From NCBI GenBank assembly GCA_047967505.1, contig CM106540.1: DNA of 64,000 nucleotides. One strand, 5' to 3'. Under the pieces are notes generated by a model, which did not search any database, was not told the origin of the DNA, and saw only the letters and a list, made by a program, of their open reading frames with translations. The position numbers were made by a program, and so were the translations under genes. Position 1 is the stretch's first letter. Each line of letters begins with the position of its first letter. This DNA is from Dipteris shenzhenensis. Lineage: Eukaryota; Polypodiophyta; Polypodiopsida; Gleicheniales. Positions 34,281 through 46,400 of this stretch are shown piece after piece.

Positions 34281-35057
34281 CAAAGTATGTGCAAAAGCTC
34301 TTGAATAGATTCAATATGCAAGATTGTAAGCCTAGATCCACTCCCATGGAGCCAGGGTTGATGAAGCTTACTATTTATGATGCAGGCGAATCAGTGGATG
34401 CCACTTTACAGCCAGGCTGTTGGATGCCTCATTTATTTGTGCAATACATGGCCTGATATTCAGTATGCAGTATCTCAGGTGAGCAGGTATATGCACAACC
34501 CAAAGAGAACACATCAGCAAGCTGTAAAACGCATCTTTCATTACTTGCAAGGCACAAAGTCTTATGGCTTGAGGAGGGATGACTTGCAAATGCATGCTTA
34601 CAGTGACTCAAACTGGGATGGAGACTATGACACTAGGTAGTCCACAAATGGTAATTGTTTTTTTCTGGGCAAAGCTTGCATTTCTTAGCTAAGCAAGAAG
34701 CAATCTACTATGGCTACTTCCTCATGTGAAGCTGAGTACAGCACAGCTTTCACTACAACAGTTAAATGTGTTTGGTTGCGTTGTTTGTTTGCTGATCTTC
34801 ATCTCTTATTAGAGGGTCCTTCTCCAATTCTCATTTATAGTCAAAGTGCTATAGCAGTGGCAAAGAATCATGTGTTTCATGCTCGCACAAAGCACATTGA
34901 GGTTCATTATCATTATGTTAGAGAGAAGTTGCATGCAGGGGAGATCAGTATGATCTATGTGTCAACACATGACAATGTTGCAGACATCTTCACCAAAGCA
35001 CTTCCACGTGAGAAGTTTGAGGCATTTCACAGTGCCCTGAACTTCTCCTTTTGGTGA
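34281..35057 (+). pseudogene. Copia-3 RT C-terminus and RNase H (plus half)
   Basis: The frame starts mid-protein at KYVQKLLNRFNMQDCK, the residues that follow GI-x-MSQSK at 29050, so this is the rest of the same RT. Then come GCLIYLCNTWPDIQYAVSQV, HAYSDSNWDGDYDTR, SSCEAEYSTAF, HARTKHIEVHYHYVREKL and the terminal NVADIFTKALP. RNase H carboxylates (SDSNWDGD, CEAEY) look intact. There are stops at about 34637 and 34687 and a shift near 34400. It terminates at 35055-35057. Confidence 0.85.
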
Positions 35058-35089
35058 TTGATCACTTCCTTGTACATCATCACATTGGC

Positions 35090-35270
35090 ACTGCAGGGGG
35101 TGTTAGAGTTATTGGCATATTATAGGCAATGACCAATGTAATCCATAAGTGAGTTAGGGGCACTTTTCCCTCACTAAAGGTTTTTCCCCCTAACCACAGT
35201 TAGTGGGTTAGTGTGGTTTTGTCACTTAGACAAAACCACCTTCACACTTGTAGTTCATTTATCTTATCTA
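35090..35270 (+). repeat. Copia-3 polypurine tract and truncated 3' LTR
   Basis: The tract gcagggggtg at 35093-35100 leads into TGTTAGAGTTATTGGC at 35101, a typical LTR start. About 170 bases follow before minus-strand gypsy integrase sequence begins. The 5' LTR of Copia-3 was not found. Confidence 0.6.
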
Positions 35271-36945
35271 TTGCATTCTACGTTTTGCTCTCTGCTCCCT
35301 TGCATCTCCTCATGCTCCCATTTCAACACTATATCCTCAATGGCCTGTGGATTGGACATGCTTCTATCAGGAATAGTGGAAGGGACATGAATTTTGTACC
35401 CATACAATCCTTCAAATGGGCTCATTCCTAACAGAAGTATGCTTGGTACTGTTATAACAGAATTCACCCAAGTGAAGCCATTTATCCCATGAGGTTTGAG
35501 TGTCAAAACAATAATGCCTGAGATAGTCCTCAAGCCACCTATTGACCCTTTTGGTTTGGCCATCGGTGTGAGGATGGTCAGCCATGCTTAGGGTGAGGAG
35601 AGTGCCCATGGCTTTGAACAATTCTTGCCAAAACTAACCTATAAATTTAGCATCTCTGTCACTTACTATTTCTTGAGGCATGCCATGTAATTTGAATACA
35701 TGCTCCGTGAATTGAGCTGCCACCATAGAAGCCGAGTAGTGTGTCTCTGTGGGTATAAAATGTGATGCCTTTGTAAGCCTATCCACAACCACAAAGATGT
35801 TGTTCTACCCCTTTGTTGTCACTGGTAATCCAGTTATAAAGTCCATAGAAATGTGGGTCCACTTGCCCTCAGGGATTGGAAGAGGTTGAAACACTAGTCT
35901 GAGATTTAATCCCCTATTTTGCTGACAGGGTTGGCATCCTTCAATAAATTATATACATCTCTCCACAACCCCTGCCAAATAAAACTCTGTCTAACCTTTT
36001 CATAGGTTTTAAACAATCTTATGTGACAAGCCATTGGAGAAGAATGCATCTCCTGAAGGACCAGCAACTTATAGGAAAAATTCTCCACAAGAAAATTCCT
36101 TCCTTTATACCACAATAAACCATTAGACAACTCGTACTGAGGCTAGTCTTCACATGAAGGATTTTGTAGGTCCTAGCATATGACTGCAGCTTCATTATCT
36201 GAAAGATACTCTTCTTGAATACCATGTATCCACTCCTTATACACCTCTGTGATAGAACTCAAAATGCATGCACACATCCTAGATAGAAAGTCAGGCACAA
36301 TATTGTCCTTTCCTGCCTTATACTCAATAACAAAATCATAATTTTGAACTATAGAAAGCCATCTCCTTTGTTTGGGGGAGAGATTAGTTTGTGATATGAA
36401 ATAGTTGAGAGTCTTATGATCTGTCTTAAACATAATGGTGCCAATTCTGGATGGCATGGAGTATGGCCAAACATCTCCTGATCATATATGTGATAAGTGA
36501 CCTCTTTAGCATCCAACTTTCTACTCTCAAAGTCAATAACTCCATGAGGCTGCTTAAGGACTGCACCAATGCCTCAACTTCAATAGTAAAGGAGGGGAAA
36601 ATCAGGGCATACCAATATAGGGCAATCTTCAACTGCCGGAAACTCTTTTCTTAATCTGATGTTCCATACATAGGAATCCTTCTTGAGTAGGTTAGTGAGG
36701 GGAGCAGCAATCTTAGCAGAATGCTCAATAAATGTCCTATAAAAGGAAACAAGACCAAGATAACCTCTGAGCTGAGTCACATTTGTTGCATATGGCCATT
36801 CCACAATACATTTCACTTTATTGGGATCCACCCTGATTCCATCGCTGCCCACAATCCACACCTCTAGCCATGAAGGTACACTTACTAGGCTGTGCATAGA
36901 GCTGGTGGGTTCGTAAAACCTCCAAGACCTACTTCACATCCAATT
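35270..36945 (-). pseudogene. Gypsy-2 pol: RT C-terminus, RNase H and integrase
   Basis: On the minus strand from 36945: RTHQLYAQPSKCTFMARGV (RT end) and VDPNKVKCIVEWP, then LRGYLGLVSFYRTFIEHSAKIAAPLTNLL. RNase H follows (MFKTDHKTLNYFISQTNL, DFVIEYKAGKDNIVPDFLSR). The integrase zinc domain is HSSPMACHIRLFKTYEKVRQ...LWRDVYNLL, and the core end reads SMADHPHTDGQTKRVNRWLE (QTKRVNR where QTERVNR is usual, so the catalytic Glu is Lys). The order is canonical for Ty3/gypsy with a single RNase H, unlike Gypsy-1. It is truncated at both ends and broken by frameshifts. Confidence 0.8.
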
Positions 36946-37241
36946 GCCTTTGTTAAATCCGGTCTAATATGTAACAAATACTCAGGCACCATCAATGTAC
37001 CATATACCTTAAAAACTTCAAGATATATGCAAGAAAAGTATAATTTGAAAAAAAACCATCAAATTATAGATGCCACTAGTTACAAATCAAAACCAAATTA
37101 ACCAAAACCTGGTCAATTTAATAACAAGACAGTTTACAATTCATACAAAATTGGGAAACATCTTGAACCGAGAGTGGTTCAAAAGATCCAATCGAGCAAA
37201 AAATAATTGGGTGTTGGTCAAAAATGAGGATTTGAACTTCT
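36946..37241. other. No gene seen
   Basis: AT-rich sequence starting where gypsy RT similarity stops abruptly. No recognisable repeat or gene. Confidence 0.5.
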
Positions 37242-37508
37242 TCATCGCTTCTCAATAACTCTGAAGTGGTATAAAGACTCTAAAACAAGCTGTTTATATT
37301 TAGAACAGCACGAGACTTCTTCAATATATTTCTGGTACTGAGGGGTTTTATAGTAGTGAAGAGCTGCCCAAAGTTCATCCATCAAGGAATCCATCTCTCG
37401 TATCAAGTCATGAGGTCTACGAGGAATAATCTTCCATGTAGCCTTGTCCTCCATCTCAATAAAGAAATAGTCCAGTGATGGAGTTTGATTGCTTTGATGG
37501 CCTTCCAT
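37242..37508 (-). CDS. Hypothetical 88-residue protein
   Basis: An open frame starting MEGHQSNQTPSLDYF and containing MDELWAALHYYKTPQYQKY has natural composition and a predicted helical, charged character. I do not recognise it. There is no signal peptide or membrane segment. It lies between gypsy fragments, downstream in minus sense of a retroelement primer-site array, so it may be the first codons of an element's gag or a captured gene scrap rather than a host gene. Confidence 0.25.
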   Translation of the reverse strand: MEGHQSNQTPSLDYFFIEMEDKATWKIIPRRPHDLIREMDSLMDELWAALHYYKTPQYQKYIEEVSCCSKYKQLVLESLYHFRVIEKR

Positions 37509-38480
37509 AGGAATAGCGAACCAGGTGTGAAGAGCAACGAATGAGGAAAGATAACGAAGAGGGTGAAGGGAAAATCAGGGTAAATAGAGCAAGGGTGGGA
37601 GTCTTATAAAGGTGAGAATCACAAAAGCCTAATGCTTTGTATCAAAAAACACAAGGGCTTTTAGGAAAAGCTCATTCACACTTTTCCAAAAGCATACTGC
37701 CAAAAACAGCGTTGCTTTTCTATTCTTGGCCGAATCCAGAAAAAAAAATAGTGAAGCACTAAGTGATGATCTCAAAGGCCGCGGTCCCCTAAACGCTAGG
37801 CTCACATTGCCCATCTCCTACGTAGTAGTCTACATAGCCCACGCATGTCCATGCTACTGCACTAATACCTCGAAGAAGGAAGGCGCTCCTAGCGCATCAA
37901 ATAGAGACGATCAAAACAGGGCGTTTGGACGAGATTTGCACGGTGCAGTTATTGGTGCAGTTATTGTTGGAAAGCGTTGCTTTTCTTACCCAATGCTTGC
38001 GTTTAATCCAAACAAGGAAATCAAAGCTATGCTGTGGTAGATCGTCAGAAAAGCATCACAACCCACAACAATCAGCAACGAATTACTCCGTCGTTCCAAT
38101 TCATAAGCCCAATCCAGCCCTAGATAATCGCATCTAGCTTTTCCAATCCTATACGACCTAATCCCCCCCTTTTATCATCCCCATCGCAAGATCTTACCAA
38201 GTGCTCATGCAATCGCATCAACCATCAACCTCATCGAATCTACTATGTTAGGTACCTTCTTCAAACAACTAGCTGAGCAACGATTCCGAATTCTCATACA
38301 ATAATCAGCATCCAATTCCTTCTCTAAAGGCGAACCACAGAGGAATCCCAACTAGTCAAAGAAATCCAACGATTTCACTAGTTACCAATGCAACTGCCAA
38401 CCCCATATGTTCGTCTTGAATAGAAGAGAATATGGAAAATCCTATGCAGATGTGAGAACCGTACCTAGAAATCTCATGTG
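37509..38480. other. No gene seen
   Basis: This would be leader-like sequence downstream, in minus sense, of the duplicated primer sites. The short string gcgttgcttttct occurs twice (about 37710 and 37972). No coding sequence can be supported. Confidence 0.4.
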
Positions 38481-38880
38481 CTACTGGAAATCTCATGCGC
38501 TACTTCACCTCTCTACCTGTCGTGCAAGGGCGGCTTTGATACCAAATGACACGACCCTGCAAGTTGTGACCCTATCATTGACCTAGAATCTCGTCCTTGA
38601 TCCAACCAGAATCATAGCGCAGGCGCCGCGATCCTCCCGACCACCCCCGTACCTGGAAATCTCTTGCGCTACTTCACCTCTCTTCCTGTCGTGAAAGGAT
38701 GGCTCTGATACCAAATGACACGACCCCACAGGTTCTGACCCTATCACAAAGGATGGCTCTGATACCAAATGACATGACCCCACAGGTTCTGACCCTATCA
38801 CTGACCTAGAATCTCGTCCTTGATCCAACCATAATCATAGCGCAAGCGCCGTGATCCTCCCAACCATCCCCGAACACATG
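38481..38880 (-). repeat. Tandemly duplicated LTR end and primer-binding site (minus)
   Basis: The complement of TGGTATCAGAGCC occurs three times: 38532-38544 (one mismatch), 38701-38713 and 38755-38767. Each is preceded in element sense by GTGTCATT. The last two are 54 bases apart in an exact-looking tandem duplication. A larger unit of about 170-220 bases (ggaaatctc...cgctacttcacctctc and gacctagaatctcgtcc...) is also repeated. The array belongs to a minus-oriented LTR retrotransposon whose LTR would extend above 38770. Confidence 0.75.
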
Positions 38881-39423
38881 GGCTACATAGCTCGACTCAT
38901 CCATAGGCCCGTATCTAACCCAAGCGTCCCATACCACCTGAGCCCGTCCAGAGGACCTTCGATACACCACCTATGATCTGCATGTAGATGGCCAGAGTCC
39001 CGGCCTGGGTCCAAGCCCCATCCATCAGTTGAGCAGCACTCAACTGATCTACACAATAGCACTCGCATCGAGTTAGCACTATCACTACCACTCACCAGTA
39101 GCACTAGAGAATTCACACACATAAACACAAGCGCTCCAGAAAACAAACTTTGTTGTTGAAATGACACAATTAGATCGAACATATGCACAAAGAACTAGAA
39201 GACATCACACTCGCTTTGTCATATATGATGTGCAATATACAACATCCCCATGTGGGTCGAGAATAAATTGGATATCTGTGTTGGCTCCCGGTTGAAGTTT
39301 TTTGTACATATGTCCTTAAAATGTCTTCATAGTAGTATTGTTGGCTGCGATGAATCAATCTCTATACATAGCAATCTCAACTAAAAATGGCCATCCAGCC
39401 CTATGCTATCCCGTAACCCACGT
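38881..39423. other. No gene seen; probable LTR of the element above
   Basis: No coding sequence. By position it may be the rest of a minus-oriented LTR joined to the duplicated primer-site block, but the matching second LTR is not in the window. Confidence 0.35.
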
Positions 39424-40430
39424 TCACATGCTATCCAACCCTAGGTACACCATGCACATGACAATTCCTTTGTATCCTGCATAAGGCAGAACATGACTTT
39501 CAGCCATTACCTTGGCCAACTGCTTTGTGACACACAAATGGCCATGCAGTGATTCCCTCATGTTGAAGGTTTCTCCACCAGGAATGAGCAAAATCCTCCA
39601 AGTGTAGGACAGCAAATCTCATCTTACTTTGATCACTTCTAGGATAGAGCAGAAAATAGTCTTCCATTTTACTCAGCCATTCCTCCAATTCACTAGGGGT
39701 ACAAGTATCACCTTTGAACTTACATAGAACAATCTAATCCTTGACATCCTTGTCTTGAGTAGGTCCCCTTGGTTCAGCAATTTTAAGAGACTGAAAATTT
39801 TGATGAAATGGCATGACTGACCTGAGATCAGCAGGTAGGTCTTGTATTCATTAAACCTTTGACAGAGGCTATCTACCTCAGGGCTGGCACTCTTGGGGAT
39901 ATTACTCTTTAGTAGCTCCCTGCTCTCATGAGCTGTTCCCCATTAGAATGATAGGTCTTCCTTGCTGGTGCCATCATGAGGGTCTGGAGTAGACTCCACC
40001 AAGATATCCTTTTGAGTCACCCTCTAGGCCCTGCTCCATAGGCTTCTTTCTCTCATGAATCTGACTTCTTCTGAGCTGGTCCAACTTCTTGTTCATTGTA
40101 GCAAGGAATTCTGCACCTCAAACCATTAGCTTTTATCTCCACAGTCATCTCCTTAAGGGCCTGTAATATAGGATCCATATATCCATTAGTGTTTTGCTCC
40201 TGGGTCAGAGATGCCTGGGCGTACCATCAGTTAGCTCCTGTCTGCAACTGCCAGGGATTTCCACCACTTCAGTGCCACGTCTTGAAGAATCCAACACCAA
40301 ATCATCCTCTGGAGTGGGGTCAGAGTTCCCCATCTGATGCGTCTTACACTGACTTTGGAGGCATCCTGATAACCCCAAATCAATTCTGGAGTAAGAACAC
40401 TGTTTTAACAGTAATTTAAACACTGTTTAT
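39424..40430 (-). pseudogene. Gypsy-2 gag relic
   Basis: The minus strand begins near MGNSDPTPEDDLVLDSS (about 40335) and continues through NKKLDQLRRSQIHERKK to the capsid core ELEEWLSKMEDYFLLYP, RFAVLHLEDFAHSWWRN (39688-39500). The W-x-x-x-M-x-x-Y-F and A-x-x-WW pattern is that of plant gypsy gag. Several stops and shifts are present. It is in the right orientation and order to be the gag of the pol at 35270-36945, with foreign DNA between. Confidence 0.65.
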
Positions 40431-40505
40431 GTAGAACTTACTATCAGATGCTCTGTAGCAGCACTACTTGCAGATTGTTTATCCCAAGCTATTTAGGAAC
40501 ACTGT

Positions 40506-40858
40506 GCAGATACCTAGATGAATCCAGGAACATTCCCAAACTCATCCTCTAAAAACACAACATGGTGCAGTTTCAATCTCAAGATAGTCACTCCTAAGAT
40601 TGAAAACCATAAACTCCATCACGCATAGCAGGAACACTGTGCAGAACTTAGAACGCTGGCTTAGGAACACTGTGTGAGATTTAGAACACTAATTGGCCCA
40701 CTGTGTAGAAAACATACTATCTGAATCAGAAATGTCACTGATCAGGGCAGCAGGTTCACTGCCATGTGTCATTCCCTGACCGGACAGTTCACAGTCTCGC
40801 CCAATTTGAGGCTCAATTCCCAAACAAATGCTCAGATTAGGTATATACCTAGATGAAT
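40506..40858 (-). repeat. Tandem duplication in Gypsy-2 leader, first copy
   Basis: 40506-40630 matches 47997-48118 (aggaacattcccaaactcatc, ccataaactccatcacgcat), and 40811-40845 matches 48242-48278. The two copies were adjacent, with a period of about 340 bases, before LINE-1 inserted at the start of the second. Inside copy 1 the phrase aacactgtg recurs several times. Confidence 0.7.
40847..40858 (+). repeat. LINE-1 target-site duplication, left
   Basis: ACCTAGATGAAT, repeated exactly at 47997-48008 directly after the poly(A) end of LINE-1. Confidence 0.8.
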
Positions 40859-40889
40859 ACTGTAAGGTTGATCATCCCTCAGGAAAATC

Positions 40890-41651
40890 GCTCCTGCGAG
40901 CTTCCCCTCCCCCCGTCGTACTCCTACCTCCCCCTAGCCTTCCCCTCTGCCCTCACCGCCCCCCTCGCCCTCTCCGTCCTCACCGACCCCCTCACCCGCC
41001 GCTGCACTCGCCATCCCTCGCCATCCCCGCCTCACCGCCGCTCCACCCCCCTCCGACCTCACCCCCCCCCTCTCGCACCTCTGCTCACCCCCCTCACTAC
41101 GCTCCGCCTCACCCCCCCTCGCTACGCTCTGCCTCACCCCCTTGCTACGCTCCGCTCCCCTCGCTACGCTCCCCCCCTCCCCGATCCGCCCCCCCCTCGC
41201 TACGCTCACCCCCTCCCTTCTCCGCTCCGTTACCCCCCCCCCCGCCTTCCGCTCCCCTCGCTCACCCCGCCTCCCGTCCCCCTCACCCCTCGCCTCCCGC
41301 CCCCACCCCTCTCGCCTCTCCACCCTTCCGCTCCACCCTCGCATCCCCCTCCCGCCCTCCGCTTCCGCCCCCTCGCTCCGCGAAAAAAAAAAAAAAAAAA
41401 CTTCCTCCGCCTTCCGCCCGCCCTCTCGTCCCACTCCGCCTTCCCCCCGCCCCCGCTTTCGTTCCGCCTCGCCCGCTCCCCGCCCACAATTCTTCACCCC
41501 GCGCCACCTCCGCTTCCTCCCTTCCCGCTTCCTCCGCCTCCGCCCTCCATCCTTCCCGCCACACCCAGGCTCCACCCTTCCGCTTCTATCCCCCCCTTTT
41601 TTGGGTGGCAGCCTCTTCCCCACCAGAAGCCTCGCAGTTTGTCTTGGCGGT
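40890..41651 (+). promoter_or_regulatory. LINE-1 C-rich 5' leader with short tandem repeats
   Basis: About 760 bases are over two-thirds C and T, strikingly unlike the AT-rich surroundings. The string cgctacgctc recurs about five times between 41095 and 41210. A run of 18-19 A interrupts it near 41382-41400. Long frames on both strands here are low-complexity artefacts. By position it is the 5' untranslated and probable internal promoter region. Confidence 0.6.
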
Positions 41652-43440
41652 ATGGCGGCTCCCTGCCCGGAACCGGAGGCCCAGACGGACCCTCCCTCTC
41701 CAGATGCCTACCGCGTCATCCTGACAGAGCGACAATCATCTCGGGTTCAGGAGGTTGCCAATGACTTTGCCCTTACCTCTGTGTATGGCAGAGTCATTGG
41801 ACATTCCCCCTCCAGATCAGCCATCAGGGACTGGCTCCAGTCCACTCTCAGGCTAGAGGACGGCCATATTGAGGAGGTGGCCCTTATGGGTAGGGGCATC
41901 TTCTGGCTCAAACTCTCCACCGCGAAAGCGGCGAGCAACCTGATTGCTGGCTCCCCCACGTCAGTGGACGGAAAGATTATCATGATAGTCCCGTGGTACC
42001 GTGGATTCAGCGCAGCAGATTTTGATGCTCGATTTCGTATACCTCGTCATCCAGTGACGCTTGTTTTTCCAGGTCTTGCTGCTGAGCTGCAGCCGATTGT
42101 CAGGGACCTGGGCTCCCACTTTGGCTGGGTTATGCACGATACTTTCGCTGATGCGGTGACTACGGCAGGAGCCCCCCGAGTCCGTGTGGCGGTGGCGGAT
42201 CATGCGACTCTCCCAGCAGTGATCGAGATCGTGACAAATGCCGGCAGCGTCACCCAGAGCATGGTGGTCACCGGACAGCCAGGACAGTGTCTGAGGTGTC
42301 ACGGCTTTGGGCACCTGGCGGCTGTGTGTCCACGATTCGCCAGCTCTTCTCGGCCTCCCCCGCCCCCTCCCTCTCCGCCCCCTCCCCCCCCCTCAGGGCA
42401 GCCACGCCAGGAGGAGCAGAGGCAGCCGGAGCCTGGACCAGAGCTAGCTGGCGGCTGGACTGAGGTTAGAAGGAAAAGAGGAAAGAACAAGAAGATTTCT
42501 GATAAAGGCAAAGAGGCCAAAGCTACCCAACCTGCAGCTGCACCTCAGAGACCCGACAGGCAGCCGCCCCAGGGATCTGGGAGAGCATCTTCTTCGACAG
42601 TAGTCTGCCCTCCACAGCCTCAGGTCCCCCTCTCCTCCTCTCCCCAGCCTCTTCTCGTTCAGCCCCAATCCATCCCACATCTGCCCCCCATATCTCCCGA
42701 CCCGCAGCTTCAGCCCCATCCTCGTCCTCCTCAGTCTTCTCCCCCTCCTTCTCAGCATCCCCATCCCTCTCCCCCCCCCCCGTTTCTCTTAGCCCTCCCG
42801 CCGAGCTAGATGCACAGACGGTTCCTCAGCCGAGGGCAGCCCCCGCTCTCCCTCCTCCTCCTCCCCCGCTAGTCGCCCCCGAGGAGTCTGAGTTGCCTAT
42901 TCCCCAGCCTCCTCCCCCTCCCCCTCCGCTGGCAGGACACCCTGAGTCTACACCATCACCGGTGCAGGCCTCTCCGTCCGCTAGCCCCTCAGTGGCAGAC
43001 TCTGACGGGCCTCAGCTTCAGGAGAGAGCGCTCCCCCGCGACTTTTACAGATCTGGCCCCTGGGACTACTTGGATGTGGCCGACCTCGGGACCTTCCCTA
43101 CTTGCCTCGACATCAGTATTTTCCTGCTCCGCAAAGGGGTGGATGGGAAGCTAGCCGCCTTGGCCCCCAGGGATGGCCCGAGCTTTGCTTTCACGTTCCT
43201 TAGCGACGCACCGAGACCTGGACAGACGACTCGGTCTGGGAGGCTCTCAGGGAGCAGACACATGCTCAGGTTTGCTCCTGGATAGGCCCGCACCGTCCGG
43301 TGGGCAGCTTCTCGAGACTCAGTGGTCCGAGGGTGACGTGCGCCTGCGGTGGCGTTGCACCGCCAAACGCTTCAGACTGATTGTGATCCTCAGCCAAACC
43401 TTCCCATAAGCGTCAGCGCCTCCACTCCGACATGTCAGCT
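41652..43440 (+). pseudogene. LINE-1 ORF1 (RNA-binding, CCHC)
   Basis: The start at 41652 (MAAPCPEPEAQ) follows the non-coding C-rich leader; the open frame upstream is low complexity. The N-terminal domain (GRGIFWLKLSTAKAASNL, KIIMIVPWYRGF, HPVTLVFPGLAAEL) resembles the DUF4283-like ORF1 domain of plant LINEs. A zinc knuckle CLRCHGFGHLAAVC follows, then a Pro-rich linker with a basic patch (RRKRGKNKK). The frame breaks at a C homopolymer near 42770-42780 and continues from 42893 with a C-terminal domain (DFYRSGPWDYLDVADLGTF) until another shift near 43207. ORF1 would coat element RNA. Confidence 0.8.
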
Positions 43441-43496
43441 TCTTCTTCGACCTCGACCGCGAGCAGACAGTTGTTCGCAGCCTCCCAGTCCTCACC

Positions 43497-46400
43497 ATGA
43501 GCCTACACCTCGTATCCTGGAATGTGAACGGGTTTCACTCTTCCGGCACCCGTGGTCCCAGGAAGCTCATCTTGAGACAGGAACTTCAGACAGCAGTGAT
43601 TGGTCGTTTGGATGTTCTTCTGCTCCAGGAGCACAAGCTTTCTGCGGCTCACTCCCGTAGATGCGGGAAGATTCTCCCTGGACGCTCTCACACTTATTGG
43701 GAGCCCTCGATCGGCGCTATGGGGAGGAGTGGTGGTGTTTGTACCTCCGTGGGCGAGCAGCTAGCCCAGGGAGTTTTCGGTCATGGCACGCTGATACCAG
43801 GCCGTGCCCTTTGGGTAGGCCTGGATCTGGAGGGCTCCAGAGTTGGAGTTCTCAACATTTATGCTCCCACAGATCTCCGTTGTAGAGTTACCTTTTGGAG
43901 GACACTTACAGGGATTCTCCCATACATGGATTCCTGGATTGTTGGAGGCGACTTCAACAATCTGGAGACCTTGGAGGACCAGCAGGGCAGAGGACCGGAG
44001 TTTACAGGCATGTCTCAGGCAGAGCAGTCCGCTTGGGATTCCTTTATCTTTGCAACAGGAGGAAGGGACAGTTGGCGAGACCCGTCCTTCCGACGGTGGC
44101 ACGGGAGCCTGGACTTCTCGTGGGGCTTCCGCAGGGAAGGAGGTAGACTCCTGGAGAGGCTGGATAGATTTTATGTCAATGACTGGGCCATCAGCTGAGG
44201 CGGTCAGGCGGGTATAGTTCCAGGGACGACACTCTCCGACCATGCGCCTGTGCTCTTATCATTAGACTCGGCAGCTCAGACCCTTCCTCCCCACTCTTGC
44301 CGGATTCCCGACTCCATTTTCTCGAGGGAGGACGTACGCAGCAGTATTTGCAGTCTTTGGGACAGAGACTAGGGCGAGGGCGTGGATTTGGTGGATTAGG
44401 TGGCGCAGGCTTTGCAGGAGTCCAGCCAGATTTGCCAGCTCGCAGCCCTACAGGTTCGACAGGAGTGGTGGGGCAGAGAGAGAGCTCTTCGGAGGGACCT
44501 CGCCTCCATTCAGCGACTCCAGCAGGCTTCTCCGGGCTCGGAGGAGCTCCGGATCCAGGCCCTTCGAGCCCGAGCCCTTCTTGAGGAGACACTCCAGCGT
44601 CGCTCAGAGTTTTCCTATCATGCCTCTCTCTCCTTCTGGGCCCGGAAGGGTGACCGGATGTGCAGGGAGTTCTTCAGGTCGCATGGTCAGAGAGCTGCAG
44701 GTGACCAGCTTCAGAGTCTCAGGACAGCGGAGGGACACATTATTACGGATCCGGGAGAGGTCTTGGGGTTGGCCACTAACTTCTACAGGACCCTTTTCTA
44801 GCATGAGCCGCTTGCCCCTCGTACTCGACGTGCCCGTGAGGAGGTGTGGAGGCACACCCCTTCCCTGGTACAGCCTAGCATGCAGGCGACGTTGTTGGCA
44901 CCGTTCTCCACGGATGAGATGTTGGAGGCCTTGATGGCCCTCGACGGACAGAAATGCCCAGATGAGGATGGGCTATCCCGGGCATTCTTCACCTCCTTCT
45001 GGGACCAGATCCATCAGCCCCTCCTTGCAGCTCTGCAGAGGATTTTCAGCAGCGGTCAGATGCCAGAGAGCCTTTCCTCGGGACTGATTTGCCTCATCCC
45101 GAAGGGAGGAGATAGACAGGAGATCCGCCAGTGGCGTCCGATCACTCTCCTTACCACTGCCTACAAAATCCTCGCCAAGATGATCAGCGCCAGAGTTCGG
45201 CCTCTACTCCCAGACCTCATCCATGACACTCAGACAGGCTTTGTCCAGGATCGCAGTATCCTGGATAATGTCTTCACCTTTTCAGAGGCGGCGGAGTGGG
45301 CTTAGCACAGCGGATCACACCTTGCCATTCTACTTCTCGACTTCGAGAAGTCCTATGATCGAGTGGACTGGTCCTTTTTGGAGGGGACTCTGGAGCGGCT
45401 AGGTTTCCCGGCAGGTTGGATTCAGGGTATCTCAGCTTTGTACAGGACAGCGTCCAGCAGGGTCATCATTGGAGGCAGGATGGGTGAGCGCTTTAGCTTG
45501 GAGAGATCAGTGCGTCAGGGCTGCCCCCTTGCTCCTTACCTGTTTCACTTCTTCGCCGAGGCTATGACTTACTACCTTCGGGCGAGGTCCACAGGGATCA
45601 GGGGTGTTCGCCTTCCACTCCGGGAGGACACGGAGCTTTTGGACTCGGAGTACGCAGATGATACAGCCCTATATGTCCAGGACGATGAGAGGATGCTAGA
45701 GAGGGTGCGGATGGCCCTGGAGGTCTTCTGCTCGGCCGCTGGTGCGAAAATCAACTGGAACAAATCAGTTGGTTTTCTCACAGACCCTGGGGCGTGTTCT
45801 CAGTGGGGGCGATTTCTGGGTTTCAGATGGATTCCACGGGGACAGACAGCTAGATACCTTGGCTTTCAGGTTGGCCTAGACATCACGCCAGCTCAGCAGT
45901 TTCTCCCGGTGCTAGACTCCATCCGACGGAAGCTGGCTTTCTGGAGCACTGCTAAGCTCTCTCTTGCAAGTCGTGCCCTGGTAGTTAACCAGGTCCTCCT
46001 AGCCACGGCTTGGTATGTGGCTTCCTGCTGGTGCTTCTCGAGATCCAGCGTGGCACAGCTCAGGAGGCTGGTTCGGAACTTCCTTTGGTCCGAGGAGGAT
46101 GGTCTTAGAGATACCAGAGCCAGGGTTGCTTGGCAGACAGTCATTCTTCCGCAGGCTGAGGGTGGCCTGGGGGTCATCGATCCAGAGCTTCAGAGTCAGG
46201 CCTTGTTAGGCAAGCTTGTCATCCGCGGTTTGACCCCGGGGGGGCAGACGTGGAAGATGTTACTCCAGCACGGAGTCGGTTCTTGTGTCCCGCGACGAGG
46301 TGGAGAGTGGCTACCGTCCCTCGGGTGGATCTTCACTTCCGCCCCGCTCACTCAGCCCCGTTCCCCACTCGTTCGTAGCCTCCTCATGGTTTGGAGGCGG

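Noticed and set aside
40828-41764. Long Pro/Ser-rich frames on the plus strand and Arg/Gly-rich frames on the minus strand
   Set aside because: Low-complexity readings of the C-rich LINE leader. The same region in LINE-2 gives different frames.
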